Virus record (IMG/VR): IMGVR_UViG_3300029787_000195
Span: 1 to 32,759 of that record
DNA length: 32,759 bases
Origin: a virus
Direction: 5' to 3' (one strand)
Positions 1 through 5,455 of this stretch are shown here, piece after piece. A program made the position numbers and the translations under genes. The notes under the pieces were generated by a model, which was given only the letters and a program-made list of their open reading frames with translations, ran no database searches and had not been told where the DNA came from. Position 1 is the first letter of the stretch; the number at the start of each line of letters is the position of its first letter.

Positions 1-99
1 GAGGGCATCGCTGGCTTAACCGTTGAAAATTAAATTTCGTGCTTTTTGAAAAGCTCAGCAAGGTCGGCAGCAAACGCGTCGGCCTTTTCTTTGTTCTTA
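1..99. repeat. Left copy of 99-bp terminal direct repeat
   Basis: Bases 1-99 are identical to 32661-32759. This copy holds the last ten codons and stop of the plus-strand 69-aa gene (ends at 33) and the 3' end of the minus-strand 52-aa gene (ends at 30). A repeat that cuts through two genes and has the odd length of an assembler k-mer is best read as contig circularity, giving a genome of 32,660 bp. A genuine T7-like terminal repeat is the alternative and is less likely in an integrase-coding phage. Confidence 0.97.
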
Positions 100-188
100 A
101 ATGCGTACCCCATTTCTTGACTGTAGTCTGACACTACAACGTCCACCTCTTCCTCTAACACAGTGTCAATGATAACTTTAATTAACAT
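30..188 (-). CDS. Small acidic hypothetical protein, 52 aa
   Basis: I do not recognise the family. The ORF starts with ATG at 188 behind a good ribosome site (GGGAGAGAG, about 5 nt upstream) and ends with TAA at 30. The protein begins MLIKVIIDTVLEEEVDVVVS, has an aromatic/Lys middle (EMGYAFKNKEKADAFAADL) and ends KKHEI; it looks like a small alpha/beta fold with a C-terminal amphipathic helix. It is too short for ordinary ORF cut-offs, but its start site and its own promoter-like sequence at 215-243 support it. Its stop overlaps by 4 bp the stop of the convergent plus-strand 69-aa gene across the circle junction, so two opposing operons meet here with no visible terminator. Confidence 0.75.
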   Translation of the reverse strand: MLIKVIIDTVLEEEVDVVVSDYSQEMGYAFKNKEKADAFAADLAELFKKHEI

Positions 189-200
189 TAACTCTCTCCC

Positions 201-243
201 AATTACCTAACGTAATTATGCGAGAGCTATTTTTAAAAAGCAA
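201..243 (-). promoter_or_regulatory. Promoter and 17-bp dyad upstream of the 52-aa gene
   Basis: On the minus strand, TTGCTT (243-238) and CATAAT (220-215) are separated by 17 bp. Just downstream lies a perfect 6-5-6 inverted repeat AATTAC-N5-GTAATT (201-217), overlapping the -10 element. The dyad shares size and TTAC/GTAA half-sites with those at 2638, 23580, 30077 and 30817. An 11-mer GCATAATTACG here (reverse strand, 211-221) recurs at 30093-30103. Repression by the same regulator is inferred. Confidence 0.5.
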
Positions 244-269
244 AAACTGTGTGCGTCTGCTTTCTGACG

Positions 270-926
270 TTAAGCGTCCACAATCGGTCGCCCGCCGTCT
301 GGGAAAATATCATCATCATAGTGGCCCGCAAACACAGTCTCGCTAAATGATTGAAAGTTGCCAGTGCCTAATTTGCCAGTTTCTTGCAGTCCTGATGTCT
401 GTTTTGAAATCTTTCTCATGTTGTTTGCCATCACAACGTATTCGCAGAATTCGATTATTTGTGGTGTGAGAAGTTTGAAAAGGCAACGATCAAACGCTTC
501 ATCAAGACATAACTGTGTAAGAGAATAAGCACTACCGCTGCATTGTTTAATCAAACCAAGCTCGACGCCGGTTCTAATGACAGTTTTTATCGCTGTTGCC
601 TTCGCACCATTACCAACCGCTACCTCAATCTCCGCGCGGGTAAATGTTTTTTGTTGGGCTCCTATTGCGACAATATTGCGCGTCACAACCGTTCCGACTT
701 TCGGGTTGCTACGCCGCCATTCTTTAATGGTCGCGCCATACTTTGGACTGACCGGATGCTCTGATAACCAAAGTGCCACCATCGAAAATAAATAAATGGC
801 TCTATATCTGGTTTTCCAAATAAAAACGGCGGCGTTAACACAAAATTTTACATCGCAAATTGCATGAATGTCTTCATACCTCTGTAGTGTTTTCCTAGCT
901 AAAACCGCATGCTCTAAAAAGTTCAT
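270..926 (-). CDS. Hypothetical protein with winged-helix-like segment, 218 aa
   Basis: Family not recognised. ATG at 926 follows a strong ribosome site (GGGAGAGAGCA), the same initiation cassette seen at 30866. The segment around residues 95-140 (FTRAEIEVAVGNGAKATAIK, then VIRTGVELGLIKQ and SAYSLT) has the spacing of a winged helix-turn-helix of the kind that separates strains or monitors ploidy/growth state, but this is pattern judgement only. The N-terminal third is rich in aromatic and hydrophobic residues without a clear membrane helix. It begins 11 nt after the integrase stop, so it is the last gene of the integrase operon. After integration it would stay attached to the integrase promoter, making it a candidate lysogeny-expressed accessory gene. 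Confidence 0.75.
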   Translation of the reverse strand: MNFLEHAVLARKTLQRYEDIHAICDVKFCVNAAVFIWKTRYRAIYLFSMVALWLSEHPVSPKYGATIKEWRRSNPKVGTVVTRNIVAIGAQQKTFTRAEIEVAVGNGAKATAIKTVIRTGVELGLIKQCSGSAYSLTQLCLDEAFDRCLFKLLTPQIIEFCEYVVMANNMRKISKQTSGLQETGKLGTGNFQSFSETVFAGHYDDDIFPDGGRPIVDA

Positions 927-937
927 TGCTCTCTCCC

Positions 938-2116
938 TTAATTTGTTAACACGTTTTGCAGTTTGGCACCCATGCCGGTCGTCGGGCGTATATCATCGAG
1001 CCAATGCCCATACTGTTTGCGGGTGAATGCAGCGTCCTTGTGACCCATAGCCGCCGACACAGTGACCTCGCTCTCTTTTAAATCGTAGATTAAAAGCGAG
1101 GCAAAAAAATGCCGCATGTCGTGCCACCGGATGCGGGCTACGCCCGCCCGGTCGCATGCAGGGTGCAAAATGCGGTTGCGCCATGCGCTGTTATCCACTT
1201 GCACATGACCCGCGCCGGTTGGAAAAACCAAGTTGCAGCCGCGCTGCGCTAGGGGTTGCATCTCACGCCACTCAGCTAAGCCGCCCGCGATCTCTTCCGT
1301 AAGCTCGAGGCGCCGGATGCCTGCCTTGGTTTTTGGCGGGCCAACGATGCCGCCGGTTTTGCGCGCCTGCCTTATGCTTATGACACGGTCGTGGAGGTCT
1401 ACGTGATCCCATGTCAGTGCCGCTTGCTCACCCGCGCGCATGCCCGTGTAGGCCGCCGTTGAGACAAGCAAGTGCGCCCAGCTATTGTCGTTGCGGCCCG
1501 GCGTCTGCACGTTTTGCAAAATCTTTGTAATGATGCGCTTGCTGATGCGCGCACCGATGGGATCAACCGCCTCGTCCTCGTCGGGCAAGGGTAGCTCAAT
1601 GCCGGTCTTGCCGTTGGCTGGATTGATCATTAGCGGGTCGTGCGCCAAGTATCCGTTTACAAGCGCATATTTAATCACCTGTCCAAATACCGCATATATG
1701 TTGCGGTTGGTTTTGTTTGCGCGCTGGGCAAACAAAGCTGGCACAAGCGTGTTTTGCACGGCGCCCATGCGTATGTCCGCCATCTTGGTTTTAGCAAGCG
1801 GCACGCCATTGTCATGCGGTACTGCGTTGAGGTGCTTGATCGCGGTTATCTTGTTTGCGATCTCGCCCTCACCCAAGCGCCTGCCTTGCAAGCGCACGGT
1901 GCGCTGATGCTCAATAAACTCGTCGGCAACCTTGGCAAAAGTTGGCGTGTCGCTGCGCACCAAATACGAGCCTGTTATGCGGAACTCTTCAGCGGCGGCG
2001 AAGTGACAGGCCTCGGCCTCAGCCTTGGTGGCAAAACGTACTGTCTTGCCACCAAAGCGCCGTAAATCTGCGACCCAACCTTTGCGGTTTTTTTCGGTAT
2101 CGGGGCGGACGCTCAT
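938..2116 (-). CDS. int: Tyrosine-family site-specific integrase, 392 aa
   Basis: Catalyses recombination between attP and a host tRNA-Met gene. The C-terminal half carries the tyrosine recombinase signature in order: Arg in AYTGMRAGEQAALTW, a Lys in the beta-hairpin (PPKTKAGIRRLEL), HDMRHFFASLL (HxxR), GHKDAAFTRKQYGHW with the nucleophilic Tyr. The N-terminal 60 residues (KGWVADLRRFGGKTVRFATK) resemble an arm-type DNA-binding domain; a SAM-like core-binding domain follows (FIEHQ... through LVNGYLAHDP). I start at ATG 2116 rather than 2179 because GGGTGGA precedes it and the upstream gene stops one base before it. The longer start would overlap that gene by 60 bp. It is third in an operon driven from 2633-2661. 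Confidence 0.97.
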   Translation of the reverse strand: MSVRPDTEKNRKGWVADLRRFGGKTVRFATKAEAEACHFAAAEEFRITGSYLVRSDTPTFAKVADEFIEHQRTVRLQGRRLGEGEIANKITAIKHLNAVPHDNGVPLAKTKMADIRMGAVQNTLVPALFAQRANKTNRNIYAVFGQVIKYALVNGYLAHDPLMINPANGKTGIELPLPDEDEAVDPIGARISKRIITKILQNVQTPGRNDNSWAHLLVSTAAYTGMRAGEQAALTWDHVDLHDRVISIRQARKTGGIVGPPKTKAGIRRLELTEEIAGGLAEWREMQPLAQRGCNLVFPTGAGHVQVDNSAWRNRILHPACDRAGVARIRWHDMRHFFASLLIYDLKESEVTVSAAMGHKDAAFTRKQYGHWLDDIRPTTGMGAKLQNVLTN

Positions 2117-2117
2117 T

Positions 2118-2327
2118 TTATTCCACCCGCATTTCCAAGCGATCTTTGCTGGATTGTATGCAAGACGATTCTTGACCATTCACTCGGTATTTTATCTCGA
2201 ACGCTAACCCGTCACTGACCTGAATCCAGTGCGCGCGCTCGCAACTTAAAATAGTCGCCACGCCGATGTCAGAATTGACAACATCGCCGGGCATCAGATT
2301 TTTGACTAATTTAGATTTGCCCTTCAT
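2118..2327 (-). CDS. Small hypothetical protein, 69 aa
   Basis: Family not recognised. ATG at 2327 sits behind GGAGAG, and that ribosome site overlaps the stop of the 89-aa gene upstream; its own stop is 1 nt before the integrase start. The sequence begins MKGKSKLVKNLMPGDVVNSD and continues with short beta-like stretches (VATILSCERAHWIQ, AFEIKYRVNGQ), suggesting a small SH3-like or KOW-like barrel. Position immediately before int in the same transcript suggests a role connected with lysogeny or simply co-expression. A longer in-frame start at 2486 would run through the upstream gene and is rejected. Confidence 0.75.
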   Translation of the reverse strand: MKGKSKLVKNLMPGDVVNSDIGVATILSCERAHWIQVSDGLAFEIKYRVNGQESSCIQSSKDRLEMRVE

Positions 2328-2337
2328 GACTGCTCTC

Positions 2338-2607
2338 CTATCGAGTGCGGATAATTTTAAATTCGTAATCGCCGCGACCCTCGACGCCGAGTTCTTTGAT
2401 CTCAGGCATGTCGTTGAACAGGCGACGAGCCGCTCTAACGGCGTGAGATTTCTTTTCAAACCAGTGTGTTTCGACTTCCTCTTCATGAATGATGACGGCG
2501 ACGTCCCAGGTATCTCCGGTGCTGCAAACCAGAATCTGATTCGGTTCCGTAACGTCGTTCAGCGAGTTGCTCTTCTCGCTTGCATAAAATGCGTTGACAC
2601 TATCCAT
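2338..2607 (-). CDS. Small acidic hypothetical protein, 89 aa
   Basis: First gene of the integrase operon. ATG at 2607 follows AGGAGAG and lies about 20 nt from the predicted transcription start. It begins MDSVNAFYASEKSNSLNDVT, contains a central hydrophobic beta pair (TWDVAVIIHEEE) and an amphipathic helix (KSHAVRAARRLFNDMPEI). No family recognised. It is not an obvious excisionase; the better excisionase candidate is in the rightward operon at 30993. The operon order (89 aa, 69 aa, int, 218 aa) is kept tight, with gaps of 10, 1 and 11 nt. Confidence 0.75.
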   Translation of the reverse strand: MDSVNAFYASEKSNSLNDVTEPNQILVCSTGDTWDVAVIIHEEEVETHWFEKKSHAVRAARRLFNDMPEIKELGVEGRGDYEFKIIRTR

Positions 2608-2632
2608 GTTTGCTCTCCTCTGTTGATAATTA

Positions 2633-2661
2633 CTTATAGTAAGTTTTTCTTACTATGTAAA
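2633..2661 (-). promoter_or_regulatory. Integrase operon promoter with operator in the spacer
   Basis: Minus strand: -35 TTTACA (2661-2656), 17-bp spacer, -10 TATAAG (2638-2633); each hexamer matches the sigma-70 consensus at five of six positions. A perfect 8-5-8 inverted repeat ATAGTAAG-N5-CTTACTAT (2636-2656) fills the spacer and overlaps both elements, so a bound repressor would block polymerase. Its centre GTAAGTTTTTCTTAC differs at one base from the operator centre at 30078-30092, linking int expression to the early switch. Confidence 0.82.
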
Positions 2662-2669
2662 CATAAAAG

Positions 2670-2731
2670 TGACCTTCAGGTTATTTTGCTCCAAATTAAA
2701 TTTTGAGGCTGAATGCTCCACACATGCTCCA
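2670..2731. repeat. attP arm cluster A: core-like word plus three TGCTCCA sites
   Basis: TGACCTTCAGGTTAT (2670-2684) copies 15 bp of the tRNA-derived core at 2807-2821. It is followed by TGCTCCA at 2687, 2714 and 2725. The last two form a direct pair with start-to-start distance 11 bp, one helical turn. Such short direct repeats flanking a core are typical integrase arm sites; the assignment is inferred from layout. Confidence 0.7.
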
Positions 2732-2737
2732 ACCAAC

Positions 2738-2770
2738 AAAAAAAGGCCTAGCCTGTTAGGGCTAAGCCTT
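2738..2770 (-). terminator. Intrinsic terminator behind the tRNA fragment
   Basis: On the minus strand, AAGGCTTAGCC (2770-2760) pairs with GGCTAGGCCTT (2753-2743) around a 6-nt loop, 11 bp with one G-T pair, followed by seven T (2744-2738). It ends leftward late transcription before the integrase operon. It lies just after the tRNA 3' end, so on integration it would also supply a terminator for the reconstituted host tRNA gene. Confidence 0.85.
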
Positions 2771-2779
2771 TGATTTCAT

Positions 2780-2829
2780 TGGTTGCGGGGAGAGGATTTG
2801 AACCTCTGACCTTCAGGTTATGAGCCTAA
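2780..2829 (-). other. attP: attP core: 3' half of a tRNA-Met (CAU) gene
   Basis: Read on the minus strand this is a tRNA from the 5' anticodon stem to CCA: stem TTAGG, loop CTCATAA with anticodon CAT, stem CCTGA, variable AGGTC, T-arm AGAGG-TTCAAAT-CCTCT, acceptor CCCCGCA, then A and CCA. No matching 5' half (D-arm, 5' acceptor strand) is present, so it is not a working tRNA gene. This is the usual structure of a phage attP whose crossover falls in the anticodon loop and which rebuilds the host tRNA on integration. A 7-bp inverted repeat ATGAGCC/GGCTCAT (2820-2826, 2836-2842) overlaps it and may mark core binding sites. Confidence 0.9.
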
Positions 2830-2841
2830 ACAACGGGCTCA

Positions 2842-2996
2842 TGCTCCACCAATAAAAACAAAGGCTTATGGCCTATGCCCCTAAAAATACACAATTATTG
2901 GCGGGAGTAAAGGGGACCGTGTGGGACTAGATGGAATAGGGCGGGAAGGCAAAATGCTCCAAATTTGCTCCAAACCGGGCACAACCTGAAGGTCAA
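2842..2996. repeat. attP arm cluster B: TGCTCCA sites plus inverted core-like word
   Basis: TGCTCCA occurs at 2842, 2955 and 2966; the last two are again spaced exactly 11 bp. CAACCTGAAGGTCAA (2982-2996), the core word in inverted orientation, follows. The rest of 2608-2992 holds no ORF with a ribosome site; apart from the listed terminator, core and repeats I see nothing in it. Confidence 0.7.
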
Positions 2997-3307
2997 TCTT
3001 TGGCCGCGCGTATCTTATCGCGCAGGGTGCCATAGTCCATAATGAGACGAGCCGCCGCTGAGCAATCAGCGACTATTGTGTCACGCGCGCATGGCGGCCC
3101 TAATTGCTCAAACTCGTCAGCGGCACGCGCCATAATCTCTGGCGCGTAATCTGTGAGAGGCGGCGTGACAACAACCGCCTCGCCTTTTTCAGATGTGAGG
3201 TAATCAAAATAGGCGCCTGTTACCGATGCCGCTGCACCCACGCCGCTAGAAACTGCTGTCACGCAACCTGTTACGAGTATGGTGAGGCACATGATCGCTA
3301 ACAGCAT
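2993..3307 (-). CDS. Small lipoprotein, probable outer-membrane spanin (Rz1-like), 104 aa
   Basis: The N-terminus MLLAIMCLTILVTGC is a lipoprotein signal peptide with lipobox LVTGC (Cys at about residue 15). The mature part has an Ala/Gly-rich stretch, VVTPPLTDYAPEIMARAADE, two Cys (GPPCARDTIVADC) and ends in a basic helix. Its start lies inside the preceding inner-membrane gene in another frame, the embedded/overlapping layout typical of Rz/Rz1 spanin pairs, and it closes the holin-endolysin cassette. I use ATG 3307; the longer reading frame from 3427 would put 40 Arg/Pro-rich residues before the signal peptide. The ribosome site is weak, consistent with coupled translation. Its stop overlaps the inverted core-like word at 2982-2996. 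Function by layout only. Confidence 0.7.
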   Translation of the reverse strand: MLLAIMCLTILVTGCVTAVSSGVGAAASVTGAYFDYLTSEKGEAVVVTPPLTDYAPEIMARAADEFEQLGPPCARDTIVADCSAAARLIMDYGTLRDKIRAAKD

Positions 3308-3431
3308 CCATGCGCTGCCGCGCCTCTTCCACGGCTTTGCGTTGCCTTGCCTTAACGAGTGCCCGCGCCACGAGGAAGGCGGCAACGGCGGCAACCGCTG
3401 CGCATCCCCCCACAATAGCCCAAACATTCAC
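3246..3431 (-). CDS. Single-pass membrane protein, probable inner-membrane spanin, 61 aa
   Basis: Starts with GTG at 3431 overlapping the holin stop (GTGA). Residues 3-23 form one membrane helix (VWAIVGGCAAVAAVAAFLVA), followed by a charged helix (KARQRKAVEEARQRMD) and a polar tail. This is the topology of an i-spanin, though 61 aa is short for the family. The lipoprotein gene begins within its 3' part in another frame. Alternative: an accessory holin-like peptide. Confidence 0.6.
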   Translation of the reverse strand: MNVWAIVGGCAAVAAVAAFLVARALVKARQRKAVEEARQRMDAVSDHVPHHTRNRLRDSSF

Positions 3432-3610
3432 TCGCCGCCCTTCTCTTTAATGAGCGTTGCGGCGATCCCAGCTAGGGCGCCAACAATGACGGTTATCTGG
3501 GTAAGCATTTCGCCAGGGAGCGAAATTCCTATGGCGGCCATCACCGAACCAAGCCCGGCCATCGTTGAGGGCTCACGCAAGCGAGCCAAGAGCATTTGCA
3601 CAAGTATCAT
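3428..3610 (-). CDS. Putative holin, 60 aa
   Basis: Starts at ATG 3610 behind GGAGACGAAA. After a basic N-terminal segment with the common phage-holin phrase LREPSTMAGLGSVMAA come two hydrophobic helices (about residues 16-31 and 36-53, ITVIVGALAGIAATLI) and a charged tail KEKGGE. Small size, two membrane helices and a place between the endolysin and the spanin-like genes fit a holin that makes the timed inner-membrane lesion. The exact holin class is not resolved. The start cassette GGAGACGAAAATGAT is also used by the endolysin gene. Confidence 0.72.
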   Translation of the reverse strand: MILVQMLLARLREPSTMAGLGSVMAAIGISLPGEMLTQITVIVGALAGIAATLIKEKGGE

Positions 3611-3619
3611 TTTCGTCTC

Positions 3620-3994
3620 CTAGTATGACCAAATCATTGGTCTGTGGGTGGTGGTTGAGTCGATGTGGATGAAACGTCCAGCACCTTTTTGTTGAATTCC
3701 AAATCCGGTAAAACGCCCGTCCATCATGGCTAGGCGCAAAAGCTTCACGGCATCGCCACGGCTAACGGAAATGTCCGCCGCTTTGCCCGTTGAGTGCGTG
3801 CCGGGTTTTGCTTTACGCGCTTCAATTGGATGGCTTGGGGCGCGGTAGCCACTTGATATTTGCATGGGACCAAACTGGTTGCGCAGAGCTTGCAGCGCGC
3901 TCATAAACTCTGGGTCCATATCGCACTCCCCGGTATGGCTGCACACAAACTCAATGCGTGAGAAGTTTGGATATTTGCTCCAATCTTCGATCAT
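3620..3994 (-). CDS. M15-family peptidase endolysin, 124 aa
   Basis: Peptidoglycan endopeptidase/carboxypeptidase of the M15 (VanY/L5-like) type. Zinc-site motifs are visible: SSGYRAPSHP, then GTHSTGKAADI (His and Asp ligands), and RFIHID near the C-terminus (third His). Length about 124 aa fits a single-domain phage M15 endolysin without cell-wall-binding domain, usual for Gram-negative hosts. No signal peptide, so it needs the holin. I choose ATG 3994 (GGAGACGAAAATG) over 4099 because the longer form adds a non-family N-terminus and lacks a ribosome site. A 9-bp inverted repeat lies in its leader. Confidence 0.92.
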   Translation of the reverse strand: MIEDWSKYPNFSRIEFVCSHTGECDMDPEFMSALQALRNQFGPMQISSGYRAPSHPIEARKAKPGTHSTGKAADISVSRGDAVKLLRLAMMDGRFTGFGIQQKGAGRFIHIDSTTTHRPMIWSY

Positions 3995-4012
3995 TTTCGT
4001 CTCCAAAACGCG

Positions 4013-4052
4013 AAACGCACATAACAGCGTTTTAAGGGCCGTCTGTGCGTTT
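4013..4052 (-). promoter_or_regulatory. Inverted repeat in the endolysin leader
   Basis: AAACGCACA (4013-4021) and TGTGCGTTT (4044-4052) are perfect 9-bp complements separated by 22 nt, in the 149-bp gap between the coiled-coil gene and the endolysin gene. It could fold in the mRNA and affect endolysin translation or stability, or mark a local promoter. No T-run follows, so it is not an intrinsic terminator. A small CCCC/GGGG dyad lies nearby. Confidence 0.4.
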
Positions 4053-4143
4053 AGGGTTGTTTTTGGGGTATGCCTACCAAGCGCGCGGCTTAACCCCAAC
4101 GTCGGGGCGGCTCAGGGGCTCGTTTTTTCCAAAATGCCAAAAA

Positions 4144-4443
4144 TTAGTGCTTGCCGTGGCCGTTCAGGCGATCTCGCAAGCTGTTCATAAACTCCCACAT
4201 GCTTGTGATTTGTTTATTCACAACGTCCATTTCGGCGCGGAGTTTTACGATGTCCGCATTGTTTCCAAGCTTCACAATGTCCTCGGCTTGGTGCTGCGTC
4301 CATTTCGTATAACGAAGTAACTCGTCTTGCATTTGCTTGATGTCCTTCTGAGCCTCGCTCAAAAGCGCATAGCTCCGCGCGGCGTGAAAAACGATAGCTC
4401 CTAAAAGTAGAATCTGGTCCCAGTGGGCACTAATCATGTCCAT
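4144..4443 (-). CDS. Membrane-anchored coiled-coil protein, 99 aa
   Basis: Family not recognised. One moderately hydrophobic N-terminal segment (WDQILLLGAIVFHAARSYAL, about residues 8-27) is followed by a long heptad-like helix (LLSEAQKDIKQMQDELLRY and DIVKLRAEMDVVNKQI). The shape resembles small lysis-cassette membrane proteins, including some holin partners and i-spanins. ATG 4443 is chosen because GGGAGG lies 10 nt upstream; ATG 4437, which overlaps the upstream stop as ATGA, is an alternative. It overlaps the nuclease gene, so the two are co-translated. Confidence 0.65.
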   Translation of the reverse strand: MDMISAHWDQILLLGAIVFHAARSYALLSEAQKDIKQMQDELLRYTKWTQHQAEDIVKLGNNADIVKLRAEMDVVNKQITSMWEFMNSLRDRLNGHGKH

Positions 4444-4823
4444 GCGATTGCTGCCTCCCAAGTCTTGCGCTCACACCCCTCTACAAATTGACTGACCGGC
4501 ACGCGCACGTTTAACGCTCTAACCTGGTTGACGTGTCGGAAAATTGTGCGGCGAAGCGGCAACGCGCAAAGCGCAATGATGTCACACTTAGCAGAGGTCA
4601 CGCGGCGCTTCTTACGAGAGCCCTGCGTTGTGCTGAATCGGTAGTATTTAGGTTTTTGTTTTTCTGGAGTAGACGATGTTTTGACTTCGACGCGCCAATA
4701 TTTGTCGGCGCTATAAGCAAGCAAGTCAGCGCCTTCAGTCGGCGAAACCATAACTTGCAAACCTATGTTTATGAGAAAGCCCGCTGTAAGGTACTCACCA
4801 GCTTGCCCGAGTCGAATACTCAC
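4434..4823 (-). CDS. PD-(D/E)XK-superfamily nuclease-like protein, 129 aa
   Basis: The layout GQAGEYLTAGFLINIGLQV - GADLLAY - WRVEVKTSS gives an early Glu, a GxD-type Asp and the E-x-K motif of the PD-(D/E)XK fold, as in small stand-alone endonucleases of the PDDEXK_5/archaeal-resolvase type. A basic loop (SRKKRRVTSAK) may bind DNA. GTG start at 4823 overlaps the lipoprotein stop. It sits in the lysis region rather than with replication genes, and the phage has two further PD-(D/E)XK proteins in the early operon. So it may be a late accessory gene, for example acting on competing DNA or in packaging. Function is inferred from motif spacing only. Confidence 0.65.
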   Translation of the reverse strand: MSIRLGQAGEYLTAGFLINIGLQVMVSPTEGADLLAYSADKYWRVEVKTSSTPEKQKPKYYRFSTTQGSRKKRRVTSAKCDIIALCALPLRRTIFRHVNQVRALNVRVPVSQFVEGCERKTWEAAIAWT

Positions 4824-5164
4824 TCAAGATGATCGCCGACGAGGATGGCGCACATGACTGCTGATTTTGGATAAACGGCGATAATCGCAAAGTTGGTTTC
4901 GTTCGACCACCACTCCGTCAACGGCGCATTTGCATCAATGTCAAAATGCATGACGCCTCGGGCGCGCGGTTTCATGCCGCTCTCAATTAGGGCTTGAGCA
5001 AGCTTCATGCCGCGCCAGCAAGGGTACGCCGCTTTGCGCATGATCTCCGGTGGCGGGAATGCCGGGGCCGCGCGAACCGTGGCGTCGGCTTCAACCTGGC
5101 TGGAGGTACAGCCTGCGAGCATAAAAAAAGCCGCTGTTAAAGCGGCTGTGATTACGGTTTTCAT
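4820..5164 (-). CDS. Small lipoprotein, 114 aa
   Basis: Signal peptide MKTVITAALTAAFFMLAGC with lipobox MLAGC (Cys about residue 19). The mature part has paired Cys-containing segments (AAYPCWRGMKLAQAL, SAVMCAILVGD) and no recognised domain. The gene lies between a tail-chaperone-like gene and the nuclease, overlapping the latter by 4 bp. Possible roles are a second outer-membrane spanin component or superinfection exclusion from the outer membrane; neither is shown by sequence. There is no clear ribosome site before ATG 5164. Confidence 0.7.
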   Translation of the reverse strand: MKTVITAALTAAFFMLAGCTSSQVEADATVRAAPAFPPPEIMRKAAYPCWRGMKLAQALIESGMKPRARGVMHFDIDANAPLTEWWSNETNFAIIAVYPKSAVMCAILVGDHLE

Positions 5165-5182
5165 TCTAACGGGTGATATCCA

Positions 5183-5455
5183 TTATTCACCATCCTTCGG
5201 ATGGGCATCTTTGATTGCTTTGATGCTGGCTTTCCACGCATCGATGTCATGGTAGATGGCATCTAATTGGGCGCGAACTGGTGGGTACGCATCGACCCTC
5301 GCTAACCACCAATCCGGTCTTGTTGGATCGAGTTTTTCCTCAAACGCAACAATGTCTGCATGTCCTGCTTCGAGTTCTTCCTCGGCAAGCCCTGCAACCG
5401 GATGGCTAAAAACGGCTTCGACGTTTCCTTGGGTGTCACGTTTTACATAAGGCAT
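5183..5455 (-). CDS. Tail-assembly-chaperone-like protein, 90 aa
   Basis: Begins MPYVKRDTQGNVEAVFSHP and ends with a helical segment YPPVRAQLDAIYHDIDAW then KDAHPKDGE. This pair of features is common in small phage proteins coded next to tail fibres (Phage_tail_APC-like, XkdW-like). ATG 5455 shares one base with the tail fibre stop (TAATG), showing translational coupling, so I reject the longer start at 5485. Likely assists fibre folding or attachment; family assignment by eye. Confidence 0.65.
   Translation of the reverse strand: MPYVKRDTQGNVEAVFSHPVAGLAEEELEAGHADIVAFEEKLDPTRPDWWLARVDAYPPVRAQLDAIYHDIDAWKASIKAIKDAHPKDGE

Noticed and set aside
1-99. Genuine T7-like direct terminal repeat
   Set aside because: Ends lie inside genes, the length equals a common assembly k-mer, and the phage is an integrating temperate type. 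Not excluded, but less likely.
226-265. Terminator after the integrase operon
   Set aside because: The candidate stem GTCAG/CAGAC has a mismatch in five pairs and the T-run is interrupted.
2780-2860. Complete functional tRNA-Met gene
   Set aside because: The 3' half folds well, but no 5' acceptor strand complementary to CCCCGCA and no D-arm are present in the expected 35 bases; it is an attachment-site fragment.
3308-3427. N-terminal extension of the lipoprotein to 144 aa
   Set aside because: It would place 40 Arg/Pro-rich residues before the signal peptide and reads the i-spanin gene in another frame.
3976-3982. Further TGCTCCA word in the endolysin gene (another at 19014)
   Set aside because: Single copies in coding sequence without an 11-bp partner; a 7-mer is expected a few times by chance.
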